From NCBI RefSeq assembly GCF_937898925.1, contig NZ_CALDKF010000114.1, positions 1-64,000 on the forward strand: a stretch of DNA of 64,000 nucleotides, read 5' to 3'. Below the pieces are notes generated by a model that had not been told where the DNA came from, made no database searches, and was given only the letters and a program-made list of their open reading frames with translations. Positions 55,802-63,981 of this stretch are shown here, in pieces. The translations under genes and the position numbers were made by a program. Numbering within the stretch: position 1 is the first letter of the stretch; every line of letters starts with the position of its first letter. The DNA is from an uncultured Methanobrevibacter sp. (GTDB lineage: Archaea > Methanobacteriota > Methanobacteria > Methanobacteriales > Methanobacteriaceae).

Positions 55802-56437
55802 TTAGTTTTCCTTATGATTCGAACCGCATAATGGTGTTCCGCATTCAGGACATTTTATGTTTCTGCATGGGAATCCCCTAATCTTAGGTGCTATGTAACC
55901 ACAGTTCGGACATTCGCATGCTTTTGATGGTCCTCTTCCACTTCCTGAACCTCCAAAAGAACGTCTCTCATTCAAAGGATATTTTGAAGCTTCGGGTACA
56001 TTGAAGATTTGCGGAGCAGATGATTTGCTTTCCAAATCATTTTTAATTATTTCAATGTTTTGAGACTTGCAGTCAGGACAGTTTGTGTATTCCTTTTTGG
56101 GATTATTCCATTGAAATCCACAATCCTTGCAGATATATACCTTTTCTTCTGCTTGAAAGTTTTCATTGTTTATTTCAATCTTCTTACCTTCAATTAAAGA
56201 CATTGCTGTCTTTTTTCTTGCAGAGTTAATGATTCTATGGAATGTTGGCTGTGATATTCCCATTAATTCTGCTGCCTCTTTTTGCTTTATATTGTGATAA
56301 TCTCCCAATCGGATTGCTTCAAATTCATCAAGATTCATTTTAATAGCATCTTGATCATTTTCCAACACATCTCCATGCTTTAGGCAAGAGTAATCAGGTT
56401 TTTTCACAATTCTCCTTTCTATCTTTGGCCTAACCAT
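55802..56437 (-). CDS. DUF134 DNA-binding regulator with zinc ribbons
   Basis: 211 residues. The N-terminal 1-80 is the DUF134 domain, with a sigma-70-region-4-like helix-turn-helix at KQKEAAELMGISQPTFHRII and MNLDEFEAIRLGDY. The middle has a first zinc ribbon (CKDCGFQW and NCPDCKS) and the C-terminus a second (CECPNCG, CRNIKCPECGTPLCG) after a Gly-rich linker. The zinc-ribbon extension is longer than a plain DUF134 protein. AAGGAGAG precedes the ATG. A perfect 20-bp palindrome 81-100 bp upstream is a candidate site of autoregulation. Targets unknown. Confidence 0.85.
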   Translation of the reverse strand: MVRPKIERRIVKKPDYSCLKHGDVLENDQDAIKMNLDEFEAIRLGDYHNIKQKEAAELMGISQPTFHRIINSARKKTAMSLIEGKKIEINNENFQAEEKVYICKDCGFQWNNPKKEYTNCPDCKSQNIEIIKNDLESKSSAPQIFNVPEASKYPLNERRSFGGSGSGRGPSKACECPNCGYIAPKIRGFPCRNIKCPECGTPLCGSNHKEN

Positions 56438-56500
56438 TTATTCTCTCCTTAAATATTTTACTATTGGATCTATATTTTAATGAACCCTAAAACAAATTCA

Positions 56501-56537
56501 TTATGAATATATATTTATTATGAATATATATTCATAA
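56501..56537 (-). promoter_or_regulatory. Palindromic operator candidate of the DUF134 gene
   Basis: A perfect 20-bp palindrome is at 56518-56537 (TTATGAATAT and its complement). A 15-nt copy of the left part starts at 56501, 17 bp away, so the region has two overlapping sites. Confidence 0.55.
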
Positions 56538-56664
56538 CATTTAATATATAGTTTGTCTTTTGGAATATGGGAAATGATTAAAAATAGGTGAAATAAAAAG
56601 TAGATTATGATTTAAAATAGATTAAGAAATAGATTAAGAAATAGATTTAAAAAAGTAACACTAA

Positions 56665-57396
56665 TTAAATTTCAATTTCATTCAAATCAAAATTTAATTT
56701 TCCGCTAATCGCGGCCCTAGCTATTGAAATTCCATTTGCCCCTGCATCTAACATTTTTTCTGCCTGTGCAATGGAATTGATTGAGTTGTTTCCAATAATG
56801 AAAATATTGGTGTGGGTTGCTATTTGTTTTATTAAATCAAAATCAGCATCTCTAACTCCTTTTTTCATAGCATCAATATGCAAATAGTCCACTCCACATT
56901 CTTCAGCTAATTTTGCTATTTCAAGGTTGTCAACACCTTCGACATTTGCTCTCATTTTCATTGAAACTTTTGATTTAGATTTTTTGACAACTTCTTTTAC
57001 GTAATCTTCCAAGTCTGGTCGAAGTAGCATACTTTGCCCACAGCCAACTGCAACAAGCTCTTCCTGTCTGCAATGACAGTTGATTTCAATGATGTCCAAG
57101 TTCTTTATTTTGCTGATTTCAATCAGTGAATCTGGAGTGGTTCCTCTCAAGTTTGCACTGACTGTTACATCAAAACTATCTTTAATTGTGTTTACTTCAT
57201 TTTCAATTACTTCATAAATTTCTTCTTTAGGGTAATTGAACTCTTTCCTGCCTCTGGCTATGATTTTCTCACAAGCGTCTATTGACTCGTTATCTGTATT
57301 GTATCCTCCAATAGTGACTGTGTCAAATCCATAAGGTATAAGTTTCATTGCAAATTCTGCATTTGTTATTCCTGCCATTGGTGCAAGTACTTTAAT
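56665..57396 (-). CDS. Dus/NifR3-like TIM-barrel flavoprotein, probable AUU start
   Basis: The FMN TIM-barrel fold of dihydrouridine synthases: LAPMAGITNAEF, IEINCHCRQEE, VSMKMRANVEG, LHIDAMKKG, FIIGNNSINS and GANGISIARAA. The CRQxE and KMR segments differ from typical Dus, which fits the archaeal NifR3-related family near MJ0144; exact activity unproven. The first ATG is at 57378, but in-frame codons KVLAP, typical of the family, lie upstream, and the only plausible start is ATT at 57396, 5 nt after AAGGAAGTG. The next gene is GTP cyclohydrolase III, the same pairing as in Methanocaldococcus. Confidence 0.8.
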   Translation of the reverse strand: MKVLAPMAGITNAEFAMKLIPYGFDTVTIGGYNTDNESIDACEKIIARGRKEFNYPKEEIYEVIENEVNTIKDSFDVTVSANLRGTTPDSLIEISKIKNLDIIEINCHCRQEELVAVGCGQSMLLRPDLEDYVKEVVKKSKSKVSMKMRANVEGVDNLEIAKLAEECGVDYLHIDAMKKGVRDADFDLIKQIATHTNIFIIGNNSINSIAQAEKMLDAGANGISIARAAISGKLNFDLNEIEI

Positions 57397-57568
57397 GTTA
57401 ACACTTCCTTAAGTTTTGATAATTTTAATTATTCTAATTATTCTAATTATCTAATTATTTTAATATTCTAATAATTGTAATCATCTATAAAAATAGTTTA
57501 AAAAAGTATAATAAAAATAAAAAAATGGAAATAAAAAGAAAAGTTAATTAAGTGAAAATAAGATTTAT

Positions 57569-58330
57569 TTAAAGTTCTTCTATTACATGAATCCAATCTT
57601 TATTATTTCCTGCACGAATTATTTCAAGTCCGATGTCAGCCATATATGCTGCATCTTCCATATTGTCTGCTCTACCGATACCTGCTTTGAGGCCGATTCC
57701 AATTTCTTCATCAATCTCTTTGAGAATTTGAGTAAGGTCATCTTCACTTAATCCATTACATGGGGACATGAAGTTGTCTCCACCAATGAAGAATAATAAT
57801 GCGCCTTTTTCTCTAAGTTTAGTCATTAAGTAATGTTGTGCTTTGTTTACCATAAAGCTTGTATCAAAAGCAGATTCAATATCAGTTAAGGTTTCAGTTA
57901 CACTGTTGATGTCAATATGTGCAGCTTGTACGAAACTGTCTTCTGGGTTTTCAATTAAATTGTTTATTGCTAAGATTTCTTTTCTTCCTGAAGATTGTGC
58001 TCCACCTTCTTTTTGAAGTGCAATGGTTGCTAATCTTTGAGCTTCGTGTGCAGTTTCTGCTGCTCCTACACCCATACTGATTGTAATCGGGTATCTGTTT
58101 CTAATAGATCTTTGAATTCTCATGTGGTCTTCTTCATTAAGACCGTTTGTGACTGCAAGTAAATTATCAAATCTTGTAAAGAAAACTAAACCTTTTTTAG
58201 CAGCTATTAATCTTTGCACATCTGCAAAAAGTTCTGCTTGTAAAATTTGAAGGTCAGATTCTGTACGTGGTCTTGGAGTAACTGTCCATGGACCATAATT
58301 GTCGATTTGTATCAAAGTCATTTGTATCAT
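57569..58330 (-). CDS. GTP cyclohydrolase III
   Basis: 253 residues. Starts [22 protein letters not shown], the hallmark of the archaeal GTP cyclohydrolase III (ArfA/MJ0145). It has two GGDEF-like halves: [14 protein letters not shown] in the first and [14 protein letters not shown] in the second, related to nucleotide cyclase folds. It opens GTP to a formamidopyrimidine nucleotide, the first step for riboflavin and F420 in archaea. It fits the neighbouring cofD and cofE. AGGTGA lies before the ATG. Confidence 0.94.
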   Translation of the reverse strand: MIQMTLIQIDNYGPWTVTPRPRTESDLQILQAELFADVQRLIAAKKGLVFFTRFDNLLAVTNGLNEEDHMRIQRSIRNRYPITISMGVGAAETAHEAQRLATIALQKEGGAQSSGRKEILAINNLIENPEDSFVQAAHIDINSVTETLTDIESAFDTSFMVNKAQHYLMTKLREKGALLFFIGGDNFMSPCNGLSEDDLTQILKEIDEEIGIGLKAGIGRADNMEDAAYMADIGLEIIRAGNNKDWIHVIEEL

Positions 58331-58500
58331 ATATTTTCACCTAATAGTAATATATTTAGTTATAACTAAATTAGTATTTAAACTTTAAGCATTTAATTAG
58401 TAATTTTTTTAAAAATCTTTTATTTTTAATTATTTTTAATAATTTTTTTTAATTTTTTATTAACAAATAATTCCATAATAATTTAAGGCATCTAATCATT

Positions 58501-59403
58501 TTATTCTAAAACAATTTTTGCAAGATTAATCTTATCTTCAATTGTTTTCATAAAAGTGTTGGTTACGATGACATTTGGAACAATCTCTTCAATCTCTTTC
58601 TTAAATTCTTCGTCTTGGTTATCAATCACCAATGTGTTTAGGAAGGATTTATAAAGTTCAGCTACTCCTTTTGAAGATGTTTCATAGCCAAATGCATTCA
58701 TGAATTGTCCAGCAGGTCCGCTGAATGCGGATTTACCTACAAATGGTGAAACTGCAATAACCTCTTTTTCCTTAAGGGCTTCTTCAACACCATCTATTGA
58801 AATGATCGGTCTTATTGAAGTGATTGGATTTGATGGTCCAAAAATCACTTTATCACATTTTTCTATTGTTTCAATAAGTTTTGGGCTAGGGCTTACATGA
58901 GCATATTTCACTTCAAGGACTTCACAGTTGCATTGGTATTTGATCAAAAAGTCATGGAACTCAATTTCACCATGCTCCTTGGTGACAATGCTTATTTCAG
59001 ATTCCTCATCACTCATTGGAATTATGCTTGCCTTAATTCCTAACTTGTTCTTTTGGAGTTCAACAATATCTGACAATGTCCAACCTTCCTCTAGCAAAAT
59101 TGCTTTTTGAAGTTTGGTTGCCCTGTCTTTATCTCCTAACCTGAGCAATTCGGTAGTTCCCATTTCAATTAGCTGTTCTCTAACTATGTATGTATCCCCT
59201 TTAATTCCATACCAGAATTCCTCATCAATCATATCTGCAAAGGTATACATCACTGTATCAATATCCGCTGCAATATAACCTCTGGACATATATAAGTTTT
59301 CAACAGTGTTGACTACGACACTAATCTCTTCTTCAGGATAAATTTCCTTTATTCCTTGAATCAATTTTGGAGTTCCAGTGCCTCCAGAAAAAACAGTTAT
59401 CAT
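58501..59403 (-). CDS. cofD: 2-phospho-L-lactate transferase CofD
   Basis: About 300 residues. Signature VFSGGTGTPKLIQGI, NTVENLYMSRGYIAADIDTVMYTFADMID and VFGPSNPITSIRPIIS, with PFVGKSAFSGPAGQFMNAFG. It links 2-phospholactate to Fo to form F420-0. I prefer the ATG at 59403 over the GTG at 59412, because GAGTGG sits upstream of it. It lies between GTP cyclohydrolase III and cofE, so the minus-strand cluster 57.5-61 kb covers several F420 steps. Confidence 0.95.
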   Translation of the reverse strand: MITVFSGGTGTPKLIQGIKEIYPEEEISVVVNTVENLYMSRGYIAADIDTVMYTFADMIDEEFWYGIKGDTYIVREQLIEMGTTELLRLGDKDRATKLQKAILLEEGWTLSDIVELQKNKLGIKASIIPMSDEESEISIVTKEHGEIEFHDFLIKYQCNCEVLEVKYAHVSPSPKLIETIEKCDKVIFGPSNPITSIRPIISIDGVEEALKEKEVIAVSPFVGKSAFSGPAGQFMNAFGYETSSKGVAELYKSFLNTLVIDNQDEEFKKEIEEIVPNVIVTNTFMKTIEDKINLAKIVLE

Positions 59404-59500
59404 GATTTCCACTCTTTTTATCTTAATTGTGATAGGATTTTTATATTTTTTTAATTATCATTAGATTATTATCAATTAAATTTAATAAATTAGCTTTTTT

Positions 59501-59556
59501 TAAATTTTTAACTTTAAAATTCTTCTTTTAAATTTTTAACTTTAAAATTCTTCTTT
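59501..59556. repeat. 28-bp direct duplication covering the zinc-ribbon gene end
   Basis: Copies at 59501-59528 and 59529-59556 are identical in 28 of 28 positions. The second copy includes the stop codon of the minus-strand zinc-ribbon gene, so the last codons before the stop also exist in noncoding DNA. Confidence 0.85.
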
Positions 59557-60057
59557 TAATGGACCTCCACATTTAGGGCATGGAGTTTTCTCAGAAATTA
59601 CTAAAGACATTTCACTATTGCAATTAGGGCAATTATTGTTTTCAAGAATGTTTCGCCTATCCTTGTAAAATGTCTTTTTAAAATCAAAAAACAGTATTTT
59701 AAACGCTTTTTCATTATCAAGATTTTTAGAAATTTCTTTAGTCAATATTCTTTCAATCTCTTCTTGAGTGAAAAGATCATTGTCTTCAGGAACATAGGTT
59801 TTAATTAATTCATTGCAATTTGGACAATAGTTTTCATAAAGAAAACCAGAAATTAAGGATTTAGTCATCTTATCTGAATTTTCCTTATTGTGACTATCTT
59901 CAATAAGTTCTAAATGATTTCCTTCATCCTTTTTGTCTTTAGAATAGAAATCTAAAATGGATTCTAAATCATCTAAATCTGTGTCTAAATAGAATATTAA
60001 ATTCTTATCTAAAAATGAAAAATCACAGTTTTCACATTTGAAATTAATTTCCACCAT
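59542..60057 (-). CDS. Zinc-ribbon protein of unknown function
   Basis: About 171 residues. Three CxxC-type metal sites: CENCDF near the start, CPNCNEL near 78 and CPNCNSEM / CPKCGGPLKEEF near the C-terminus; the middle is acidic and helical. I do not recognise a family. The Met at 60057, after GAGTG, starts at the conserved-looking VEINFKCENC; an ATG at 60096 would add 13 residues. It sits between cofD and cofE on the same strand. Confidence 0.7.
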   Translation of the reverse strand: MVEINFKCENCDFSFLDKNLIFYLDTDLDDLESILDFYSKDKKDEGNHLELIEDSHNKENSDKMTKSLISGFLYENYCPNCNELIKTYVPEDNDLFTQEEIERILTKEISKNLDNEKAFKILFFDFKKTFYKDRRNILENNNCPNCNSEMSLVISEKTPCPKCGGPLKEEF

Positions 60058-60159
60058 ATTAACACTCAAAATTATTCCAATTTCAATGATATTCACAATT
60101 CAAGAATATTCAACACTCAAAAATAAAAATCAATATTTGTAAAAATGTTATATTCTTAT

Positions 60160-60924
60160 CTATTTTCTAAATACATCAAACTCTTTAGGTCTAAGCAAAG
60201 GTTTTATTCCAGCTTCAGTGTCTCTAAGATGGTCAAATGCAGCAAATCCTCTAATCAATACGATAGGAATTCCTTCGTTTGCTTGTCCCATCAATAAGGA
60301 TGCAGCTGCTGCAAGCTCATCTGCAGTAGCAACTTCAGTTGTTTCAAGAGCTCTGCCGAACAAGTCTTCCTCGCCGATTCTTACCCAAAGAGGATTGATT
60401 CCTGAGCAGCCAATAGCTGTTCCAATTGCACCTACTCTAAATGCTCTTCCTTGAGTGTCAGTAATGATTACTGCAATTTCCTTTTCAGTTTTTTCTTCCA
60501 AGTACTCTCTTATTTCCTTTGCAGATAAGTCAGGATTCTTAGGCATTGGAGTTGCTAACCCTTCTTCCACATTTGATTCATCTATTCCGGAGTTTGCACA
60601 AACAAATCCATGCTTGGTTTCAGTGACAATGAAATTAGGTCCAACTGCAACGATTTCATTTGATTCCTGTAAAATCGCTTCAACAAGTTTTGGATCTTTT
60701 TTGCATTCTTTTGCAATTTTTATTGTTTCTTCACTAGGTTCCAGTTCATCAATTTTAATGTAGTTGCCTTCAGCCTTGGAAATCAATGTTTCAGCAATAA
60801 GCAAAATATCTCCATCTTCAAGAGCAATATTCTCCTTTTCCAAATCCTCTTCAATTATCTTTGCTATATTGTCTCCTTTTTTAACTAAAGGAATTTCTTT
60901 CAATCCATATAATTTTAAAGTCAT
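60160..60924 (-). CDS. cofE: Coenzyme F420:L-glutamate ligase CofE
   Basis: 254 residues. Family signatures: LKLYGLKEIPLVKKGDNIA, GDILLIAETLISKAEGN, HGFVCANSGIDESN, VIITDTQGRAFRVGAIGTAIGCSG and FGRALETTEVATADELAAAA. It adds two glutamates to F420-0, GTP-dependent, giving F420-2. No Shine-Dalgarno lies before the ATG, but a TATA-like element sits about 25 nt upstream, which suggests a leaderless mRNA. The position beside cofD supports the call. Confidence 0.96.
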   Translation of the reverse strand: MTLKLYGLKEIPLVKKGDNIAKIIEEDLEKENIALEDGDILLIAETLISKAEGNYIKIDELEPSEETIKIAKECKKDPKLVEAILQESNEIVAVGPNFIVTETKHGFVCANSGIDESNVEEGLATPMPKNPDLSAKEIREYLEEKTEKEIAVIITDTQGRAFRVGAIGTAIGCSGINPLWVRIGEEDLFGRALETTEVATADELAAAASLLMGQANEGIPIVLIRGFAAFDHLRDTEAGIKPLLRPKEFDVFRK

Positions 60925-60942
60925 AGTTAAACTTTTTATTAA

Positions 60943-60957
60943 TAAAATATAAAAAAC
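60943..60957 (-). promoter_or_regulatory. TATA box of cofE, leaderless transcript likely
   Basis: Minus strand GTTTTTTATATTTT. The centre is about 25 nt from the cofE ATG, so the start of transcription and of translation would nearly coincide. Confidence 0.5.
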
Positions 60958-61028
60958 TATTGATATTCACTAAAATTTTTTTAAAAAATTAGAAATAATG
61001 CTTTATTTTTTTAAAAAATTAACAATAT

Positions 61029-61041
61029 GCTTTTATATTAA
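61029..61041 (+). promoter_or_regulatory. TATA box of the ExbB/ExbD pair
   Basis: GCTTTTATATTAA at 61029-61041. The leader would be roughly 95 nt, ending in AGAGGA before the ATG at 61155. Confidence 0.5.
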
Positions 61042-61154
61042 AAATAATAAATTTATTATTAGTATAATTAATAATCACTTTTATTATCAATTTATTAGAT
61101 TTATTATTAATTTATCAGATTATTTAATTATTAATTAATTCTTTAGAGGATATT

Positions 61155-61994
61155 ATGATTATAGAAAGTCTTATTAATGGATTTGACATGATTATGGAGA
61201 TGCTCCAAAGTGGGGGAGTTATCACTTATATAATTCTTTTGCTTGGTATCTATGGTCTGTTAATATCTATAAGAAAGATATTTTACCTTAGAAAAATAAG
61301 TAAAATCGATGCTACAGAGATTATGGGGACAATTACCTCATCTATGGAACAAGGTGGAGCTATTGAAGCTTTAAAAAATATCAGTCACTATAAAAACCCT
61401 GTTTCAAGAATCATGTCTGAAGCATTGAAAATCGGTTATAAAAACAAGATAGAAGTTGAAGAAAGTATGGAGCAGATTTTTATCGTCGAGCTCTCAAAAA
61501 TGACCAATGGTATCAGTGCATTAAAAACCATTATTGAGCTTGCTCCTTTCTTAGGATTGATCGGTACTGTATTAGGTATTTGGATGACCTTTAAGAATTT
61601 AGGTGTAAATCCTGATGCTGCAGCTATGGCAGAAGGTATTTACATTGCTCTTATCACTACTATTGCAGGTTTAACTGTAGCTATTGTTCTTATGCCGTTA
61701 TACACTTATATCAAAGGTTTGATTGATGCGGAAATGGATAAGATTGAATTAGCTACCAAAATGACTAATTGGAGTTATGCGGTAATTAAAATCAGAGTTT
61801 ATGAAAAATTGCCTTGTGTGATTGAAGCGCTTCAGGAAGCAGAGGGCATTGTCAGTGTAAAGGAAATCTCTGATCCTTATTCTAATATTCAAATTTCCTT
61901 TAAGCCAAGCATGCTTGAAAAGAGTATAAGTAACATCATATTGGAAAAATGTGATGTAAAATCTGAAATTACTGAAAGTAAATTAAGACAATAA
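61155..61994 (+). CDS. MotA/TolQ/ExbB proton channel family protein
   Basis: 279 residues with three membrane helices: about 22-45, 126-146 (IELAPFLGLIGTVLGIWMTF) and 161-182 (GIYIALITTIAGLTVAIVLM). A large cytoplasmic loop lies between the first two. These are the helix pattern and motifs of ExbB/TolQ, which forms an ion channel with ExbD/TolR. The tail (about 200-279) is soluble. AGAGGA precedes the ATG. The ExbD-like gene follows 16 bp later. No TonB, TolA or outer-membrane protein is seen; methanogens lack an outer membrane. Confidence 0.9.
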   Translation: MIIESLINGFDMIMEMLQSGGVITYIILLLGIYGLLISIRKIFYLRKISKIDATEIMGTITSSMEQGGAIEALKNISHYKNPVSRIMSEALKIGYKNKIEVEESMEQIFIVELSKMTNGISALKTIIELAPFLGLIGTVLGIWMTFKNLGVNPDAAAMAEGIYIALITTIAGLTVAIVLMPLYTYIKGLIDAEMDKIELATKMTNWSYAVIKIRVYEKLPCVIEALQEAEGIVSVKEISDPYSNIQISFKPSMLEKSISNIILEKCDVKSEITESKLRQ

Positions 61995-62010
61995 TCAAGG
62001 AGCTGTTAAA

Positions 62011-62418
62011 TTGGCAATTGACATTAAGCGTCATAAGGAAAAGATGAATCGGGATGAACCTGAAATCAAGCTAGTTCCTTTTATTGACATTTTATTTACT
62101 TTACTTATCTTTTTAGTGGTGACCAGTACTTTCGGTGCTGCATCTGTCACTGGTGATGACACTGGAACAGGCACTGGAAAGCCAAACATGACTGACACTA
62201 CTGGAGATGCAGAATATTATTTGCTGCCGGTTGCAGGACTTCAGAAAGTTGTTGTAAATGGAGTAGATATGTCTTCTGAGATAAGAGGAAATGCTATTGG
62301 TGTTCATGCAAGAGTGCTTGACCAAGGTGATGTTCAGATTAAAACGAGCGAACATGCGATATATATTCAAGCGCCTTCTGGAATGAGCCCTCAAGAGGCA
62401 GTTCATAGTCCAGAATGA
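62011..62418 (+). CDS. ExbD/TolR family protein
   Basis: 135 residues, one membrane helix (about 22-42) with the conserved Asp in LVPFIDILFTLLIFLVV (Asp 26), as in ExbD/TolR, then a periplasmic-side domain. After the helix comes a Gly/Thr/Asp-rich linker with TGDDTGTGTG, and the domain ends PSGMSPQEAVHSPE. The start is TTG with AAGGAG at 61997-62002. It forms a complex with the preceding ExbB-like protein. Confidence 0.88.
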   Translation: MAIDIKRHKEKMNRDEPEIKLVPFIDILFTLLIFLVVTSTFGAASVTGDDTGTGTGKPNMTDTTGDAEYYLLPVAGLQKVVVNGVDMSSEIRGNAIGVHARVLDQGDVQIKTSEHAIYIQAPSGMSPQEAVHSPE

Positions 62419-62578
62419 TTTTAAATTTTATTTATTATTTCAATTTTTTAATTTTTTCAAATTTTTCATATTTTCATACTTTAAAATATGATTTTTCATT
62501 TTTTTATTTTTTTAATTTATAAATTTTAAATTTTTAAATTTTTAAATAATTAATCTTATAGTTAATTGGGGTAAAACA

Positions 62579-63202
62579 ATGTATTTAGGCAGAATTATTT
62601 CAGCAGGAAAAACAGAAGACGGAAAACCATATGTTGCTTATAGAGTTTCAAGCAGATCTTTTCCAAACAGACAAGTAAAGGTTCTTGAAGATGAAGCAGC
62701 TATCATTCCAAAGGAAGGATTTGAAACTGATATTTTCAAAAACTCTTATATCGCTTATGATTGTGTAAAAACAGTAGGCGACATTGCTATTATTTCAAAC
62801 GGTTCCCAAACCAATCCTATTGCAGATAAGATAGCTATTGGAATGAACATTAGGGATGCAATGGCATATTCATTAATCACTATGGATTATGAAAAGGATG
62901 ATTACAACACTCCAAGAATTGCTGCAGTAGTTAAAGGAAATGAAGATGATTTTGAAGCTTATATTGGTATTGTTACTGACAGTAAAATATTAGTTGAAAA
63001 AATAGAAGATGGTAAAGCTCAATTCATTTCCACTTATGAGAAAAACACTCCTGAAGATGTTGTTTTCGCTGCAGAAACTCCTGATGCTGCATGTAAGTTC
63101 ATTTTCGATGAAGGTGCATTTGCTGAATTTGAAAATCCTGTTTCTTCAGTTGCAGCAATATTTGATGGAAAATGGAAAATCGCTGGTTTCAATCCAGAAT
63201 AA
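62579..63202 (+). CDS. purO: IMP cyclohydrolase PurO
   Basis: 207 residues, archaeal-type inosine monophosphate cyclohydrolase: MYLGRIISAGKTEDGKPYVAYRVSSRSFPNRQVKV, then YIAYDCVKTVGDIAIISNGSQTNPI and DYEKDDYNTPRIAAV. It closes the purine ring (FAICAR to IMP), replacing bacterial PurH's second domain in many methanogens. GGGGTAAAACA precedes the ATG. A tandem pair of hairpins follows the gene. Confidence 0.95.
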   Translation: MYLGRIISAGKTEDGKPYVAYRVSSRSFPNRQVKVLEDEAAIIPKEGFETDIFKNSYIAYDCVKTVGDIAIISNGSQTNPIADKIAIGMNIRDAMAYSLITMDYEKDDYNTPRIAAVVKGNEDDFEAYIGIVTDSKILVEKIEDGKAQFISTYEKNTPEDVVFAAETPDAACKFIFDEGAFAEFENPVSSVAAIFDGKWKIAGFNPE

Positions 63203-63208
63203 ATCCCC

Positions 63209-63299
63209 AAGCTTTTTAGCCTTCGGCTAAAAACCTTGACCAAAATTCTTTCCAATTTATTTAGGTAAATTGGATTTTTTTTATTTTTATATTTTTTTG
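63209..63299 (+). terminator. Two tandem hairpins after purO, the second with a T-run
   Basis: First hairpin: TTTTTAGCC (63213-63221), loop TTC, GGCTAAAAA (63225-63233), 9-bp stem. Second: TCCAATTTA (63251-63259), loop TTTAGG, TAAATTGGA (63266-63274), 9-bp stem, then TTTTTTTT. The T-run makes the second a good intrinsic-type terminator. Confidence 0.8.
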
Positions 63300-63321
63300 T
63301 ATTGAAAAATTTTAGTTTAAC

Positions 63322-63981
63322 TTATTCTAATTTTTCAGCCTCTTCGGCTTCTTTTATTTTCTGGACTGTTCCCCAACTTCTTCTAACGAAATCTGGCATT
63401 TCATCGTATTTAAATTTCTTCAAGAAGTTTTTGGTTTTTGGATCGCTTGGATAACCTGAACCGATTCCATCTCTGTCCTTGGTAGACCTGATGTACTGCT
63501 TATTTATTTCTTCAATAATCATGTCCCTTTTTGTTTTTGCAATGATTGAAGCTGCTCCAACTGCAAGATAGTTATCATCTGCCTTATGTTCTGCAATGAC
63601 TTCACAGCTATGGCCTACATATTCTTCCATTTCTTCCTGAAGTCTTCCTTCCTTTACATCCAAAGCATCTATGATGATTCTATCTGCTCGAAGAGTATTT
63701 ATGATTTTTTTCATAGCTAATTTTTCTATTTGATTAAGATTTATTCCTTTTGCCCTTAAAGTGTCAATATCCTTTGCAGTAATTACCACTGTTTCATAAT
63801 CGAACATTTTAGTTAACTTACGATATAGGACTGCTCTTCTGTTAGGAGTTAATCTTTTAGAATCTTTCACGCCCATTCTTTCAATGATCTTTTCTTTTTT
63901 CTCAGGTATTACAATACCTGCCATAACCATAGGGCCTAAAACAGGACCTCTTCCAGCTTCATCTAATCCTAGTGTATCCAT
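63322..63981 (-). CDS. rnhB: Ribonuclease HII
   Basis: 219 residues. Catalytic acids: Asp 7 and Glu 8 in GLDEAGRGPVLGPMVMAG, Asp near 105 in IIIDALDV, and the HKADDNYLAVGAASIIAKTKRD segment with Asp in KADD. It removes RNA primers and single ribonucleotides from DNA. It converges on purO, with the terminators between. The ATG is followed by only 19 bp of window, with GGATTT before the ATG. Confidence 0.95.
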   Translation of the reverse strand: MDTLGLDEAGRGPVLGPMVMAGIVIPEKKEKIIERMGVKDSKRLTPNRRAVLYRKLTKMFDYETVVITAKDIDTLRAKGINLNQIEKLAMKKIINTLRADRIIIDALDVKEGRLQEEMEEYVGHSCEVIAEHKADDNYLAVGAASIIAKTKRDMIIEEINKQYIRSTKDRDGIGSGYPSDPKTKNFLKKFKYDEMPDFVRRSWGTVQKIKEAEEAEKLE

